This document shows positions 26,948 to 35,568 of a DNA stretch of 64,000 nucleotides, one piece after another. Every line of letters begins with the position of its first letter. Positions within the stretch are counted from its first letter, which is position 1. The DNA comes from Pseudomonadota bacterium. Lineage in GTDB: Bacteria > Pseudomonadota > Gammaproteobacteria > Steroidobacterales > Steroidobacteraceae. The translations under genes and the position numbers were made by a program. The stretch is taken from positions 61,325 to 125,324 of the forward strand of contig JAEZFW010000033.1 in the NCBI GenBank assembly GCA_023417315.1. Direction: 5' to 3'. The notes under the pieces are model-generated. The model was not told the DNA's origin and searched no databases. It saw only the letters and a program-made list of their open reading frames with translations.

Positions 26948-28201
26948 ATGCATTGGTTTACCGCAATTTTCGTCATCGCGCTTCTGAGTGCCGCTGGTAT
27001 ACGGGTCTGGCTCAATCTGCGTCAAAGCGCCGCGGTGAGGAATCATCGCGATCATGTGCCTGAGGCGTTCGCCAGTCAGATCGATCTGCCTGCTCACCAG
27101 AAGGCGGCTGACTACACGCTCGCGCTTGCTCGGCTGAGCCGCTGGGACCTACTTCTCGACCTGGTTGTGGCGCTGGTGGTCACGCTCGGCGGCGGAATCG
27201 ACTTCATCGATCGCCTCTGGGCACGCGCCGATCTGCCTCTCGTTGCGCACGGAACAGCGGTCGTGCTCACGACGCTGTTGGTTATCTCGGCCGTTGGCTT
27301 ACCGCTGTCGATGTGGCGAACGTTCGGCATCGAAGCTCGCTTCGGCTTCAACCGCATGACGTTCGGGTTGTTCGCGGCGGACCTGTTGAAGAGTCTCGTG
27401 CTGACGCTGCTGCTCGGCGCACCCCTAATCTTCGTGATCCTGCTACTCATGGAACGCGCGGGCGCGTGGTGGTGGGCCTACGCATGGCTCGTATGGGTCG
27501 GCTTCACAGTACTCGTGACCTGGGCGTGGCCGACATTCATCGCTCCCCTGTTCAATAAGTTCAGCCCGCTGACCGACGAGCAGCTGAAACATAGGACGGA
27601 GGCGTTGCTCGAGCGCTGCGGATTTTCCTCCAAGGGCGTGTTCGTGATGGATGGCTCGCGCCGCTCCGTTCACGGCAATGCGTATTTCACCGGAGTCGGA
27701 CGCAACAAGCGCATCGTCTTCTTCGACACGCTGGTCGAGCGGCTGCAGGTATCGGAAATCGAGGCGGTGCTCGCCCACGAGCTCGGCCATTTCAAGCTCC
27801 ATCATGTACGCTCGCGCTTGTTGCTTTCGCTCGGAATGGGACTTGCAGGCCTCGCTTTATTGGGTCTGCTCGCACGCTGGCCAGAGTTCTACAGCTCGCT
27901 CGGCGTGACGAATCGCGCGCCGCACACCGCACTGCTACTGTTCATGTTCGTGCTACCTGCCTTCACGTTCTTCTTCACTCCGCTCGGAGCATGGTGGTCG
28001 CGAAAGCACGAATTCGAAGCCGACGAATTCGCATCGCAGTATGCCGACGCTCGGCAGCTCGCTGAGGCACTCGTGAAGCTCTATCGCGATAACGCTACGA
28101 CTTTGACACCGGATCGTCTCCATTCCGCCTTCTATGACTCGCATCCGCCGGCCCTCGTGAGGATCTCGAAGCTGCAAGAGCTCGCACGACAAAGCACATG
28201 A
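26948..28201 (+). CDS. M48 family membrane metalloprotease (Ste24-like)
   Basis: Integral membrane zinc protease of 417 aa. Several spans precede the catalytic segment VLAHELGHFKLHH (HExxH), with the third ligand Glu in HEFEADEFASQYAD. The N-terminal block resembles CAAX prenyl protease 1 / Ste24. In bacteria such enzymes are thought to act in membrane protein quality control. The start ATG at 26948 begins the first membrane span; no strong Shine-Dalgarno is visible. The stop overlaps rsgA by 4 bp (ATGA), so the two are translated together. Confidence 0.9.
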   Translation: MHWFTAIFVIALLSAAGIRVWLNLRQSAAVRNHRDHVPEAFASQIDLPAHQKAADYTLALARLSRWDLLLDLVVALVVTLGGGIDFIDRLWARADLPLVAHGTAVVLTTLLVISAVGLPLSMWRTFGIEARFGFNRMTFGLFAADLLKSLVLTLLLGAPLIFVILLLMERAGAWWWAYAWLVWVGFTVLVTWAWPTFIAPLFNKFSPLTDEQLKHRTEALLERCGFSSKGVFVMDGSRRSVHGNAYFTGVGRNKRIVFFDTLVERLQVSEIEAVLAHELGHFKLHHVRSRLLLSLGMGLAGLALLGLLARWPEFYSSLGVTNRAPHTALLLFMFVLPAFTFFFTPLGAWWSRKHEFEADEFASQYADARQLAEALVKLYRDNATTLTPDRLHSAFYDSHPPALVRISKLQELARQST

Positions 28202-29121
28202 GCGCCGCCGAGCGCCAAGCGCGTGTCGTCGAGAGCTTCGGTCGTCGCGTCGTCGTAGAGGATGAGTCGGGAAATCGCACACCGGCGGAGATGTTCGGCA
28301 AGCGGCTGAGCTGCGTCTGTGGCGACTGGGTCCGCATACGCGATGCGGACCAGGAGGGCGATGTACCGCGCGTGATCTCCGCAGAGTCGAGGCGAACGCT
28401 GTTCGCACGTACCGACAGCCGAGGCCGCACCGAACCGCTTGCTGCGAATCTCTCGCTGCTGGTCGTCATTCTCGCGCCAGAGCCGCAGCCCGATCCCTTC
28501 ATCGCGGATCGGTATTTGGCAGGGGCAACGTACGCCGGCGTGGATAGCCTCGTAGTCGTCAACAAGTGCGACCTACCCAGCGCGCACGATGAGTCGTTCC
28601 GTATCTTGGTGCAAGACTTCGAGGCGGCGGGTTACGAGGTGTTGAAATTGTCGGCCCAGGAGGCCGACACCATTGCGCCTCTTCGGAACCGCCTGCGCCA
28701 TCAGATCGGCATGTTCGTGGGGCAATCAGGTGTAGGCAAATCGAGCCTGACGAATCAGCTCGCACCGGCCTCGAGTCGCGCAACTCGATCCATCTCGACG
28801 TCCACGCGTGAAGGTCGACACACGACGGTGTCGACCGCACTCTTTCGCATTCCGAGTGGCGGAGAGCTCATCGACTCGCCGGGTGTACGGGACTATGCGC
28901 CGCCGTTGCTGGAAGACGCGCAGATTCAAGTCGGCTGGCCGGAAGTGATGAAGCTGGCACCCGAGTGCCGCTTCAACAATTGCTTGCACCTTCGCGAGCC
29001 GGGTTGTGCAGTCACTTCGGCTGTACAGACTGGAACTCTCTCTGCCCGCCGCTATGAAAGCTACAAACGATTGCTCAACATCATGCGCAGTCTCGCACCG
29101 GACTACGAGCGTAGGCGTTAG
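28198..29121 (+). CDS. rsgA: Ribosome small-subunit GTPase RsgA
   Basis: Circularly permuted GTPase of 307 aa that helps late 30S subunit maturation. It shows an N-terminal OB fold (VVEDESGNRTPAEMFGKRLS), then G4 VVVNKCDLP, then the P-loop GQSGVGKSS and G3 DSPGVRDY, the permuted order typical of the family. A C-terminal zinc knuckle is seen in CRFNNCLHLREPGC. The ATG overlaps the M48 protease stop. In E. coli rsgA also lies next to orn, which is nearby here on the other strand. Confidence 0.95.
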   Translation: MSAAERQARVVESFGRRVVVEDESGNRTPAEMFGKRLSCVCGDWVRIRDADQEGDVPRVISAESRRTLFARTDSRGRTEPLAANLSLLVVILAPEPQPDPFIADRYLAGATYAGVDSLVVVNKCDLPSAHDESFRILVQDFEAAGYEVLKLSAQEADTIAPLRNRLRHQIGMFVGQSGVGKSSLTNQLAPASSRATRSISTSTREGRHTTVSTALFRIPSGGELIDSPGVRDYAPPLLEDAQIQVGWPEVMKLAPECRFNNCLHLREPGCAVTSAVQTGTLSARRYESYKRLLNIMRSLAPDYERRR

Positions 29122-29139
29122 CTCTGGCTTCGAAAGACC

Positions 29140-29352
29140 AAGAATCTCTCGCCAAGCCCGCAAAAGCTCGCTAAGGCAGAGGATAGAGAAAAAACTAGAT
29201 TGATCTCTGTGGCTTCGCGAGATCAGCTTTCGAGATTGCGCGTGAGGTGGACAGACAACGCTCCGCGGAGTCGCAGAGGCGCCGAGATCAGGCAAGGGAA
29301 ACGTCGTGCCTTGGTTTGCGAGCTTAGCGTGCTTGGCGAGAGTTTCTTTTTC
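29140..29352. repeat. Nonamer-repeat palindrome between rsgA and recR
   Basis: Left arm 29140-29182 has CTCGCCAAG, CCCGCAAAA and GCTCGCTAA; right arm 29310-29352 has inverted units (CTTAGCGTG, CTTGGCGAG) followed by TTTCTTTTT. It closes the convergent rsgA and recR genes. The T-rich end could make it a terminator for rsgA. It is related in sequence to the palindrome at 18971. Confidence 0.75.
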
Positions 29353-29379
29353 ATCTTCGCCCGCCGCCTAGGCCAGTAG

Positions 29380-29979
29380 TCACCCGAGGCTATGTCGGCC
29401 CGCGATGGCGTGCGCGAGCGTGCCGCCGTCTACGTACTCGAGCTCTCCGCCGACGGGTACGCCGTGGGCAATGCGGCTCGGTTTCACGCGATAGCGAGTC
29501 GCGATCTCTGCAACGACGTGAGCCGTCGCATCGCCTTCGACGGTCGTGTTCGTCGCGAGTATCGCTTCAGAAACCTCTCCTTCCGCGAACAGCGACTCGA
29601 GTTGCGTAAATCCCAACTGTTCTGGACCGACGCCGTCCAAAGGCGAGAGGTGTCCCATCAGCACGAAATAGCACCCGCGATAGCTGCCCGACTGCTCGAT
29701 CGCCGCGACATCCGCTGGCGACTCGACGACGCACAAAATCGAACGATCGCGCGACGATGAGGCGCAGATCGGACACAGCTCGGCATCCGCAAACATGCGG
29801 CAACGCGTGCATCGCCCGACCGAATCCACAGCGATCTTCAATGCGTCCGACAGCGCGCCTGCTGCCTCGCGATCCTTCTCCAGCAAGTGAAAAGCCATCC
29901 GCTGCGCAGACTTGGGACCGACACCAGGTAGGCAGCGCAGCGCTTCTATCAAGCGGATGAGGGAGGGAGGGTAGAGCAT
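29380..29979 (-). CDS. recR: Recombination mediator RecR
   Basis: RecFOR pathway protein of 199 aa that helps load RecA at gaps. N-terminal HhH-like segment LPGVGPKSAQRMAFHLL, a four-Cys zinc finger (CTRCRMFADAELCPIC), and a TOPRIM domain beginning SILCVVESPADV with DGVGPEQLG are present. Length matches E. coli RecR. It is the last gene of ffs-dnaX-ybaB-recR, the usual gammaproteobacterial order. An octamer palindrome fills the gap to ybaB, and only a weak AGAG precedes the ATG. Confidence 0.96.
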   Translation of the reverse strand: MLYPPSLIRLIEALRCLPGVGPKSAQRMAFHLLEKDREAAGALSDALKIAVDSVGRCTRCRMFADAELCPICASSSRDRSILCVVESPADVAAIEQSGSYRGCYFVLMGHLSPLDGVGPEQLGFTQLESLFAEGEVSEAILATNTTVEGDATAHVVAEIATRYRVKPSRIAHGVPVGGELEYVDGGTLAHAIAGRHSLG

Positions 29980-29984
29980 TCTCT

Positions 29985-30095
29985 AGTAACGAAGTGACGA
30001 AGTAACGAGGTGACGAAGTCAGAAGGCGCTTTCCAGAGCGACGTCGCCTACGTCTGACTTCGTCACTCCGTCACCCCGTCACTCCGTCACTTCGC
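29985..30095. repeat. Octamer-repeat palindrome between ybaB and recR
   Basis: Left arm 29985-30024 and right arm 30052-30095 are inverted runs of GTGACGAA-like units of period 8. On the mRNA the hairpin starts right after the ybaB stop and ends 5 nt before the recR ATG, filling the whole intergenic gap. Confidence 0.85.
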
Positions 30096-30096
30096 T

Positions 30097-30423
30097 TCAG
30101 AATGGCATCTTCAATCCCGGCGGCAGATTCATTCCGCCCATGACGTTCGACATCTTCTCCTGCGTCGTGCGCTCGACCTTTTGGACGGCGTCGTTGATCG
30201 CCGCCGCAATCAAGTCCTCGAGCATCTCCTTGTCATCGCCGCTCACGATCGACGCATCGAGCGTGACACGTCGAACTTCGTGACGGCCGGTCATGACGAC
30301 TTTCGCCATTCCGCCGCCCGCCTCTCCCGTCACCTCGAGCGCTGCAATTTCCGCCTGCACACGCTGGACGTTTGCCTGCATCTGCTGCGCTTGTTTCATC
30401 AAGTTGCCGATGTTGCCTTTCAT
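30097..30423 (-). CDS. ybaB: YbaB/EbfC nucleoid-associated protein
   Basis: Small DNA-binding protein of 108 aa that forms dimers and coats the nucleoid. The helix LMKQAQQMQANVQRVQAEIA at the N-terminus and the central GMAKVVMTGRHEVRRVTLD strand region are typical of the family. It lies between dnaX and recR, as in most gammaproteobacteria. GGAG about 7 nt before the ATG supports the start. The role is partly understood; links to recR suggest a help in repair. Confidence 0.94.
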   Translation of the reverse strand: MKGNIGNLMKQAQQMQANVQRVQAEIAALEVTGEAGGGMAKVVMTGRHEVRRVTLDASIVSGDDKEMLEDLIAAAINDAVQKVERTTQEKMSNVMGGMNLPPGLKMPF

Positions 30424-30448
30424 AGAGTGCTCCGCATTGAGGCGAGCG

Positions 30449-30533
30449 ACAGGTGACGCAGTGACGAGGTCCGAAAAAGGATTCTCCGCTGTTCTGACTT
30501 CGTCACTGCGTCACTCTGTCACTCCGTCACCTC
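30449..30533. repeat. Octamer-repeat palindrome between dnaX and ybaB
   Basis: Right arm 30491-30533 (CGTCACTG, CGTCACTC, TGTCACTC, CGTCACCT) runs into the dnaX stop codon; the left arm 30449-30474 is shorter (two units). Same family as the palindromes at 14701 and 29985. Confidence 0.8.
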
Positions 30534-32106
30534 ATTCGATGGGCCTTACCGAATCTGGTTGCACGCTCGCGCCGAACACCTCGCGCATGGCGCGGACGTT
30601 GGGGTCGGAATCGATCGCCGATCGTGCTTGCTGCAGGCGATCTTCAACCGCCTGCTTTTGTTGACGCGCTACCGTATCGACAGCGGTATCGACGGAAAAT
30701 TCGAGCCGCACCGGCTCGCCGTAGTACATCGAGAGCGCTTGCGTCAGTTTCTCTTCTTGCGCATTCGTGCGGAAATGCTCGCCCTCCGCATCGAGCTTCA
30801 GCTGCACTCTACTGCCCTGCTTGCCCATCAAAGCGCAGTGGGAAGCCAGTTGCTTCACCATGCCTTGCAAGTTGGCGCGTGCAATGATCGTGGCCCACTC
30901 ATCTTCGCCTGGCGAGGCGGGCTTGGAAGGCGCTGTGCTCGATGGGACGGCTTGCGGCGTCGGTGAGGGAACCGCGCGCAGTTGTGTCGGGCGCGGCGGC
31001 GCGTCGTGCTGCCCGCTGGGTGTCGCAAAGTTGAAAGCCAACATGCGCAACAACGCCATCTCGAAACCTGCGCGCGCATCCGGTGCGAGCTCGAGATCCC
31101 GCCGTCCGATGATCGCGATCTGATAGAAGAGCTGCGTATCTTCCGGCGTCAGCGCGCCTGCCAGTCGCTTATATGCCTCGATGTCTTCGGCTTCGTCCAG
31201 CTGCAGGTCGGGAACCGCCTGCAGCAGTGCCAGTTTTTGCAGGACCGATGCGAGCTCAGCCAACACTTCCCGATATTCCGGCGCGCGCTCGTCCAGACGC
31301 CCGACACAATCGATGACCTTGCGCGCGTCTCGCGATGCGAGCGCATCCAGTATCTCGAACACCTGTGCTCGATCCAGCGTGCCGAGCATCGTGCGAGTGT
31401 CCTCGGCGGTAAGCTTCGCGCCGCCGAACGCGATCACTTGATCCAGGAGACTGAGCGCATCGCGCATGCTGCCTTCTGCTGCGCGAGCCACGAGGCGCAG
31501 CGCATCCGGTTCGAACTCAATCGATTCAGCCGTCGCGATTTCGGATAGCCGTTTGAAGATCAACCCCGCCGGGAAGCGCTTGAGGTTGAACTGCAGGCAT
31601 CGCGACAACACAGTCACGGGCAGCTTCTGCGGATCGGTCGTCGCCAAGAGGAACTTCACGTGCGGGGGCGGCTCCTCCAATGTCTTGAGCAACGCATTGA
31701 AGGAATGCGTCGAGAGCATGTGGACTTCGTCGATCAAATACACCTTGTAGCGACCGCGAGCCGGAGCGTACTGGACGTTGTCGAGCAGCTCGCGCGTATC
31801 GTCGACTTTCGTGCGCGAAGCGGCGTCGACCTCGATCAGGTCCACGAATCGCCCTTCATCGATTTCGCGGCATGCGCCGCACACTCCACATGGAGTGGCC
31901 GTCATGCCCGTCTCACAGTTGAGCGACTTCGCCAGGATTCTTGCGATCGTCGTTTTTCCTACGCCCCGCGTGCCGGTGAACAGGAACGCGTGATGCACTC
32001 GGCCCGTCTGCAACGCGTTGACGAGCGCCCGCATGACATGCTCCTGCCCTGCGAGCTCACCGAAGTTGCGCGGGCGCCATTTGCGGGCTAGTGCAAGGTA
32101 GGACAT
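30532..32106 (-). CDS. dnaX: DNA polymerase III subunit tau/gamma
   Basis: Clamp-loader ATPase of 524 aa. The N-terminus SYLALARKWRPRNFGELAGQ is diagnostic. It has Walker A GTRGVGKTTIARIL, a zinc module CGVCGACREID, the DExx motif LIDEVHMLS, sensor-1 SRCLQF and domain III; a Pro/Ala-rich linker (about 375-410) leads to a short tau C-terminus. No A-rich slippery site for the gamma frameshift is visible in this GC-rich gene. The ATG has no Shine-Dalgarno: a heptamer-repeat arm begins 3 nt upstream. Upstream lies the SRP RNA gene, as in many gammaproteobacteria. Confidence 0.95.
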   Translation of the reverse strand: MSYLALARKWRPRNFGELAGQEHVMRALVNALQTGRVHHAFLFTGTRGVGKTTIARILAKSLNCETGMTATPCGVCGACREIDEGRFVDLIEVDAASRTKVDDTRELLDNVQYAPARGRYKVYLIDEVHMLSTHSFNALLKTLEEPPPHVKFLLATTDPQKLPVTVLSRCLQFNLKRFPAGLIFKRLSEIATAESIEFEPDALRLVARAAEGSMRDALSLLDQVIAFGGAKLTAEDTRTMLGTLDRAQVFEILDALASRDARKVIDCVGRLDERAPEYREVLAELASVLQKLALLQAVPDLQLDEAEDIEAYKRLAGALTPEDTQLFYQIAIIGRRDLELAPDARAGFEMALLRMLAFNFATPSGQHDAPPRPTQLRAVPSPTPQAVPSSTAPSKPASPGEDEWATIIARANLQGMVKQLASHCALMGKQGSRVQLKLDAEGEHFRTNAQEEKLTQALSMYYGEPVRLEFSVDTAVDTVARQQKQAVEDRLQQARSAIDSDPNVRAMREVFGASVQPDSVRPIE

Positions 32107-32108
32107 GT

Positions 32109-32250
32109 CGGTGAACGGTGTTCGGCGAACGGCGGACGGTGAAGCGACAATGGGTATGAACGGATTCTACACAACCCCGCGAAACGCTTAGGGGGAGCCG
32201 GATTCAGATTCTCTCGCCGTCCGCCGTCCGCTGTTCGCCGTTCACTGCGC
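32109..32250. repeat. Heptamer-repeat palindrome between SRP RNA and dnaX
   Basis: Left arm 32109-32145 is CGGTGAA, CGGTGTT, CGGCGAA, CGGCGGA, CGGTGAA (period 7); right arm 32211-32250 is inverted (CCGTCCG, CCGTCCG, CTGTTCG, CCGTTCA). The left arm abuts the dnaX start codon and takes the place of its ribosome-binding site. Confidence 0.85.
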
Positions 32251-32265
32251 GCTCTCGCGCGAGTG

Positions 32266-32381
<116 letters not shown>

Positions 32382-32406
32382 TGAGAGCACCGACGAACGA
32401 TCGGCT

Positions 32407-32454
32407 GCGGCCTCGAGCTTGCAAGCTCGAGCTCGAATGTGGCGGCGGACTATA
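32407..32454 (-). promoter_or_regulatory. Putative ffs promoter and leader hairpin
   Basis: TATAGT (32454-32449) is a good -10 box followed by a GC-rich discriminator, as at stable-RNA promoters. A perfect palindrome CGAGCTTGCAAGCTCG (about 32414-32429) follows in the leader. The -35 is unclear because the heptamer repeat fills that region. Confidence 0.4.
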
Positions 32455-32466
32455 GCAGGAGTCCAT

Positions 32467-32586
32467 GTGAACGGCGAACGCCGAACAGTGAACGGTGGAA
32501 GACTCGGACGCGATGCGTACGAGATTCGCGCGTGGCAACACGACGATAGACGCCCATATCACTTTTCACCGTTCACCCTCTTCCGC
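32467..32586. repeat. Heptamer-repeat palindrome between queF and ffs
   Basis: Left arm 32467-32501 repeats TGAACGG-like units (period 7); right arm 32562-32586 carries the inverted units and covers the queF stop codon and its last three codons. It is related in sequence to the palindrome at 32109. Confidence 0.75.
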
Positions 32587-33046
32587 GGTACCCCGCGACG
32601 CCCTGATCGGGAATCCATACGCCCGCCGGCGGCGCGCCCGTCTGCCAGAACACATCGATTGGCATGCCTCCGCGCGGATACCAATAGCCGCCGATGCGCA
32701 GCCAACGCGGCGCAAGAACGTCGACGAGCCGTTGTGCGATCGCGAGTGTGCAATCCTCATGGAACGCACCATGGTTCCTGAACGAGCCGAGAAAGAGCTT
32801 CAGCGACTTACTCTCGACGATCCAACGACGCGGCACGTAGTCGATGACGAGATGAGCGAAATCCGGCTGGCCCGTGATCGGACACAAGGACGTGAACTCC
32901 GGCGCGGTGAAGCGAACGAGATACGCCTTACCTGCGTGAGGATTCGGCACGCGTTCGAGCTCAGCGTCATCTGGAGAATCCGGCCACGCGACACGGCGCC
33001 CGAGTTGGGTGAGTGCGCCTTGCGATTTCGACTTGCGCCTCGCCAT
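32573..33046 (-). CDS. queF: NADPH-dependent 7-cyano-7-deazaguanine reductase QueF
   Basis: Single-domain (type I, about 157 aa) QueF that reduces preQ0 to preQ1 in queuosine synthesis. The substrate-binding and catalytic segment FTSLCPITGQPDFAHLVIDY contains the nucleophilic Cys and Asp; ESKSLKLF gives the QueF signature, and FHEDCT the binding Glu region. It begins 2 nt after the phoH stop and is the last gene of gcvR-bcp-phoH-queF. The final codons and stop lie in a heptamer-repeat arm. Confidence 0.95.
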   Translation of the reverse strand: MARRKSKSQGALTQLGRRVAWPDSPDDAELERVPNPHAGKAYLVRFTAPEFTSLCPITGQPDFAHLVIDYVPRRWIVESKSLKLFLGSFRNHGAFHEDCTLAIAQRLVDVLAPRWLRIGGYWYPRGGMPIDVFWQTGAPPAGVWIPDQGVAGYRGRG

Positions 33047-33048
33047 GG

Positions 33049-34494
33049 CTACAGCGTTTCCGATGCGAAGTCCGCGAGGCGCGAACGCTCGCCGCGCATG
33101 AGCGTAATGTGGCCTGCATGCGGCCAGCCCCGGAATCGATTCACGACGTAGGTGAGCCCTGAAGTAGTCTCCGTGAGATAAGGGGTGTCGATCTGCGCGA
33201 TGTTGCCGAGGCAGACGAGCTTCGTCCCCGGTCCCGCGCGGGTGACGAGCGCCTTCATCTGTTTCGGTGTCAGATTCTGCGCTTCGTCCAAGATCAAGAA
33301 GCGATTCAAGAAGGTACGCCCGCGCATGAAATTGAGTGAGCGAATCTTGATTCGATTTCGTAGCAGGTCGTTCGTCGCCGCCCTGCCCCAGTTGCCGCCC
33401 TCCTGGCTTTGCGTGAGCACTTCGAGGTTATCCATCAATGCGCCCATCCACGGCTCCATCTTTTCCTCTTCCGTGCCGGGTAAGAAACCGATGTCCTCGC
33501 CGAGCGGGATGGTGACGCGCGTCATGATGATCTCGCTATAACGATTGCTCTCCAACGTCTGGGCAAGACCCGCAGCGAGCGTGAGCAACGTCTTGCCTGT
33601 TCCCGCCGGTCCGAGGATCGTGACGAAATCGATCTCGGGATCGAGCAGCAGGTTGAGCGCGAAATTCTGCTCGCGATTGCGAGCGGTGATGCCCCAGATG
33701 CTATGGCGGTCGCTGCGATAGTCGCGCACGAGCTCGAGCACGGTGCCCTTCTCGTCCGTCGATCGCACCATGGCTTCCAAGCCGTCGGAGTCCTTCTGGT
33801 ACAGGAATTGATTGACGTGCCACTCGCGTGCCATAGGCCCTTGCACGCGATAGAAGGTGCGCGCGTGCTCCTGCCATGACTGCATGTTCTTGCCATGCCG
33901 CTCCCAGAAGTTCGCAGGCAGCTCCTGCGAGCCCGTGTACAGCAGATCGGCATCTTCGATCGTCTTGTCGCTGTAGTAATCCTCGGTATGCACACCGATG
34001 ATCGCGGCCTTGATGCGCAAATTGATGTCTTTCGACACCAATGTGACGCGCGCGTCTTCGAACTCTCGTTGCAGCGCCAAGGCTTGTCCGAGAATCGCGT
34101 TGTCGGCGCCGTGCCCGGGGAGCGTGTCGGGTAGTCCTACGTTCAGGATCTTCGTTTGAAAGTAGAGCCGCCCCGTCGGCTGCTTCTTGCCGCCGTTCGA
34201 GTACTTCGCGGAAGGCAACTCGAGACCGTGATCGATCTGGGTCTTGGTCGCGTTCGCCATCAGCTCATCCAGGAAGCGGCTCACTTGCCGCACGTTGCGT
34301 GCGGCCTCGGATAAGCCCTTCTTTCCTGCATCGAGCTCCTCGAGCACGATCATCGGAATGTAGATATCGTGTTCGTCGAAGCGAAAGATCGAGGTGGGAT
34401 CGTGCATCAGCACGTTCGTGTCGAGCACGAAGATGCGCCGCTGAGTGCGGCCTGGACGCGCGCGCTTGGGATCGGTGACTTGACCTTTGGGCAT
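33049..34494 (-). CDS. PIN-PhoH family ATPase/RNase
   Basis: Protein of 481 aa with an N-terminal PIN nuclease domain (FVLDTNVLMHDP, acidic residues further at EELDAGKK) and a C-terminal PhoH ATPase domain with Walker A GPAGTGKTLLTLAAG and Walker B FLILDEAQNLTPKQMK. PhoH2-type proteins are RNA helicase/RNases. The gene lies between bcp (34 nt) and queF (2 nt) in a likely operon. Both active sites appear intact. The cellular role is poorly known; a link to translation stress is inferred from the family. Confidence 0.92.
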   Translation of the reverse strand: MPKGQVTDPKRARPGRTQRRIFVLDTNVLMHDPTSIFRFDEHDIYIPMIVLEELDAGKKGLSEAARNVRQVSRFLDELMANATKTQIDHGLELPSAKYSNGGKKQPTGRLYFQTKILNVGLPDTLPGHGADNAILGQALALQREFEDARVTLVSKDINLRIKAAIIGVHTEDYYSDKTIEDADLLYTGSQELPANFWERHGKNMQSWQEHARTFYRVQGPMAREWHVNQFLYQKDSDGLEAMVRSTDEKGTVLELVRDYRSDRHSIWGITARNREQNFALNLLLDPEIDFVTILGPAGTGKTLLTLAAGLAQTLESNRYSEIIMTRVTIPLGEDIGFLPGTEEEKMEPWMGALMDNLEVLTQSQEGGNWGRAATNDLLRNRIKIRSLNFMRGRTFLNRFLILDEAQNLTPKQMKALVTRAGPGTKLVCLGNIAQIDTPYLTETTSGLTYVVNRFRGWPHAGHITLMRGERSRLADFASETL

Positions 34495-34528
34495 CTGCGA
34501 TATCAGCGAGTGAGAGGAATCGAACGAA

Positions 34529-34993
34529 TTACAGTGCGCTCGCCGCGGCGAGCACCTCGTCTGCGTGACCGGGGACCTTGACCTTGCGCCACTCGCGCCT
34601 CAGCACGCCGCGCTCATCCACGAGGAAAGTGCTGCGCTCGATGCCCATGTACTTGCGACCGTACATGCTCTTTTCCTTCCAGACATCGAAGAGCTGGCAC
34701 AGGCTGCGGTCTTCGTCGGAAAGCAGCTCGAAAGGAAATGCCATCTTCTCCTTGAACTTCTCGTGCGACTGGAGGCTGTCCGGCGACACGCCGACGACGA
34801 CCGTGCCGGCCTTCTTGAAAGAGGGATAAAGGTCTCGAAAGGCTTCTCCTTCCTTCGTGCAGCCGCTCGTGTTGTCCTTCGGATAGAAATAGATCACGAG
34901 CTTCTTGCCCGCGGCATCGCCGAGCTTCCATTTTTTTCCGCCCGTTGCCATGCAGGAGAAGGCGGGCACTTTCTTATCTACGACGACCGGCAT
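34529..34993 (-). CDS. bcp: Thiol peroxidase of the Bcp/PrxQ family
   Basis: Cytoplasmic peroxiredoxin of 154 aa that reduces peroxides using thioredoxin. The peroxidatic Cys45 is in YPKDNTSGCTKEG. The resolving Cys found five residues later in E. coli Bcp is replaced (Glu50), while Cys99 in DRSLCQLFDVW is kept, so it may work as a 1-Cys enzyme or use Cys99. The start at 34993 matches the family; the open frame extends 32 residues upstream without conservation. It follows gcvR by 47 nt, the same order as in E. coli. Confidence 0.92.
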   Translation of the reverse strand: MPVVVDKKVPAFSCMATGGKKWKLGDAAGKKLVIYFYPKDNTSGCTKEGEAFRDLYPSFKKAGTVVVGVSPDSLQSHEKFKEKMAFPFELLSDEDRSLCQLFDVWKEKSMYGRKYMGIERSTFLVDERGVLRREWRKVKVPGHADEVLAAASAL

Positions 34994-35040
34994 CGATGCA
35001 AGCAACCTCCGTGGGATTGTGGAAGCGAATGAGCGAGAGA

Positions 35041-35568
35041 TCAGCTCTTCACCGGCTCGAGGATGGCATCGAGATTCAATTGATCGCACAGATCCATGAA
35101 CTCTTCGCGCAACGCGGCGATGTGAATCTTGGACGGTATGTGGACCATCATCTGTACCGAGAACATTGGGGCGCCGGTATGCGCGGCCGCGTAGCTGCGC
35201 GTGTTGAGCTCAGCGATGTCGATGCCGCGCGAGCTGAAGAAACCCGCCAAATGATGCACGATGCCCGGTTGATCGAGCGATACGACGTCGACCGAATAGG
35301 TCACGACATCTTTACGCAGCGGACGTTGCTCGGTGCGCCGTACGCTCACGGTGATACCGCTCGAATCGCTCAGCTTCTTCAGCTCCGTCTCGAGCTTCGC
35401 GAGCGTGTGCCAGTTGCCGGACACGAGCAGCAGCATCGCGAATTCGTTGCCGAATGCGCTCATGCGGCTGTCGACGATGTTGCCCGCGCATTCGAGCACG
35501 ATGCGGGTCAAGTCGTAGATGAGGCCGGTGCGATCGCTACCCAGCGCGGAAATGACGATAAATTGCAT
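35041..35568 (-). CDS. gcvR: GcvR-type double-ACT regulator
   Basis: Protein of 175 aa with two ACT domains: the first starts MQFIVISALGSDRTGLIYDL, the second VDVVSLDQPGIVHHLAGFF. GcvR binds GcvA to repress the glycine cleavage operon in E. coli. No DNA-binding domain is present, as expected. The gene is divergent from dapA and followed by bcp, the same arrangement as in enterobacteria. No glycine cleavage genes are in the window. Confidence 0.88.
   Translation of the reverse strand: MQFIVISALGSDRTGLIYDLTRIVLECAGNIVDSRMSAFGNEFAMLLLVSGNWHTLAKLETELKKLSDSSGITVSVRRTEQRPLRKDVVTYSVDVVSLDQPGIVHHLAGFFSSRGIDIAELNTRSYAAAHTGAPMFSVQMMVHIPSKIHIAALREEFMDLCDQLNLDAILEPVKS

Noticed and set aside
30532..32106. 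Programmed frameshift making the gamma form of DnaX
   Set aside because: No A-rich slippery heptamer followed by a stem was seen in the gene.
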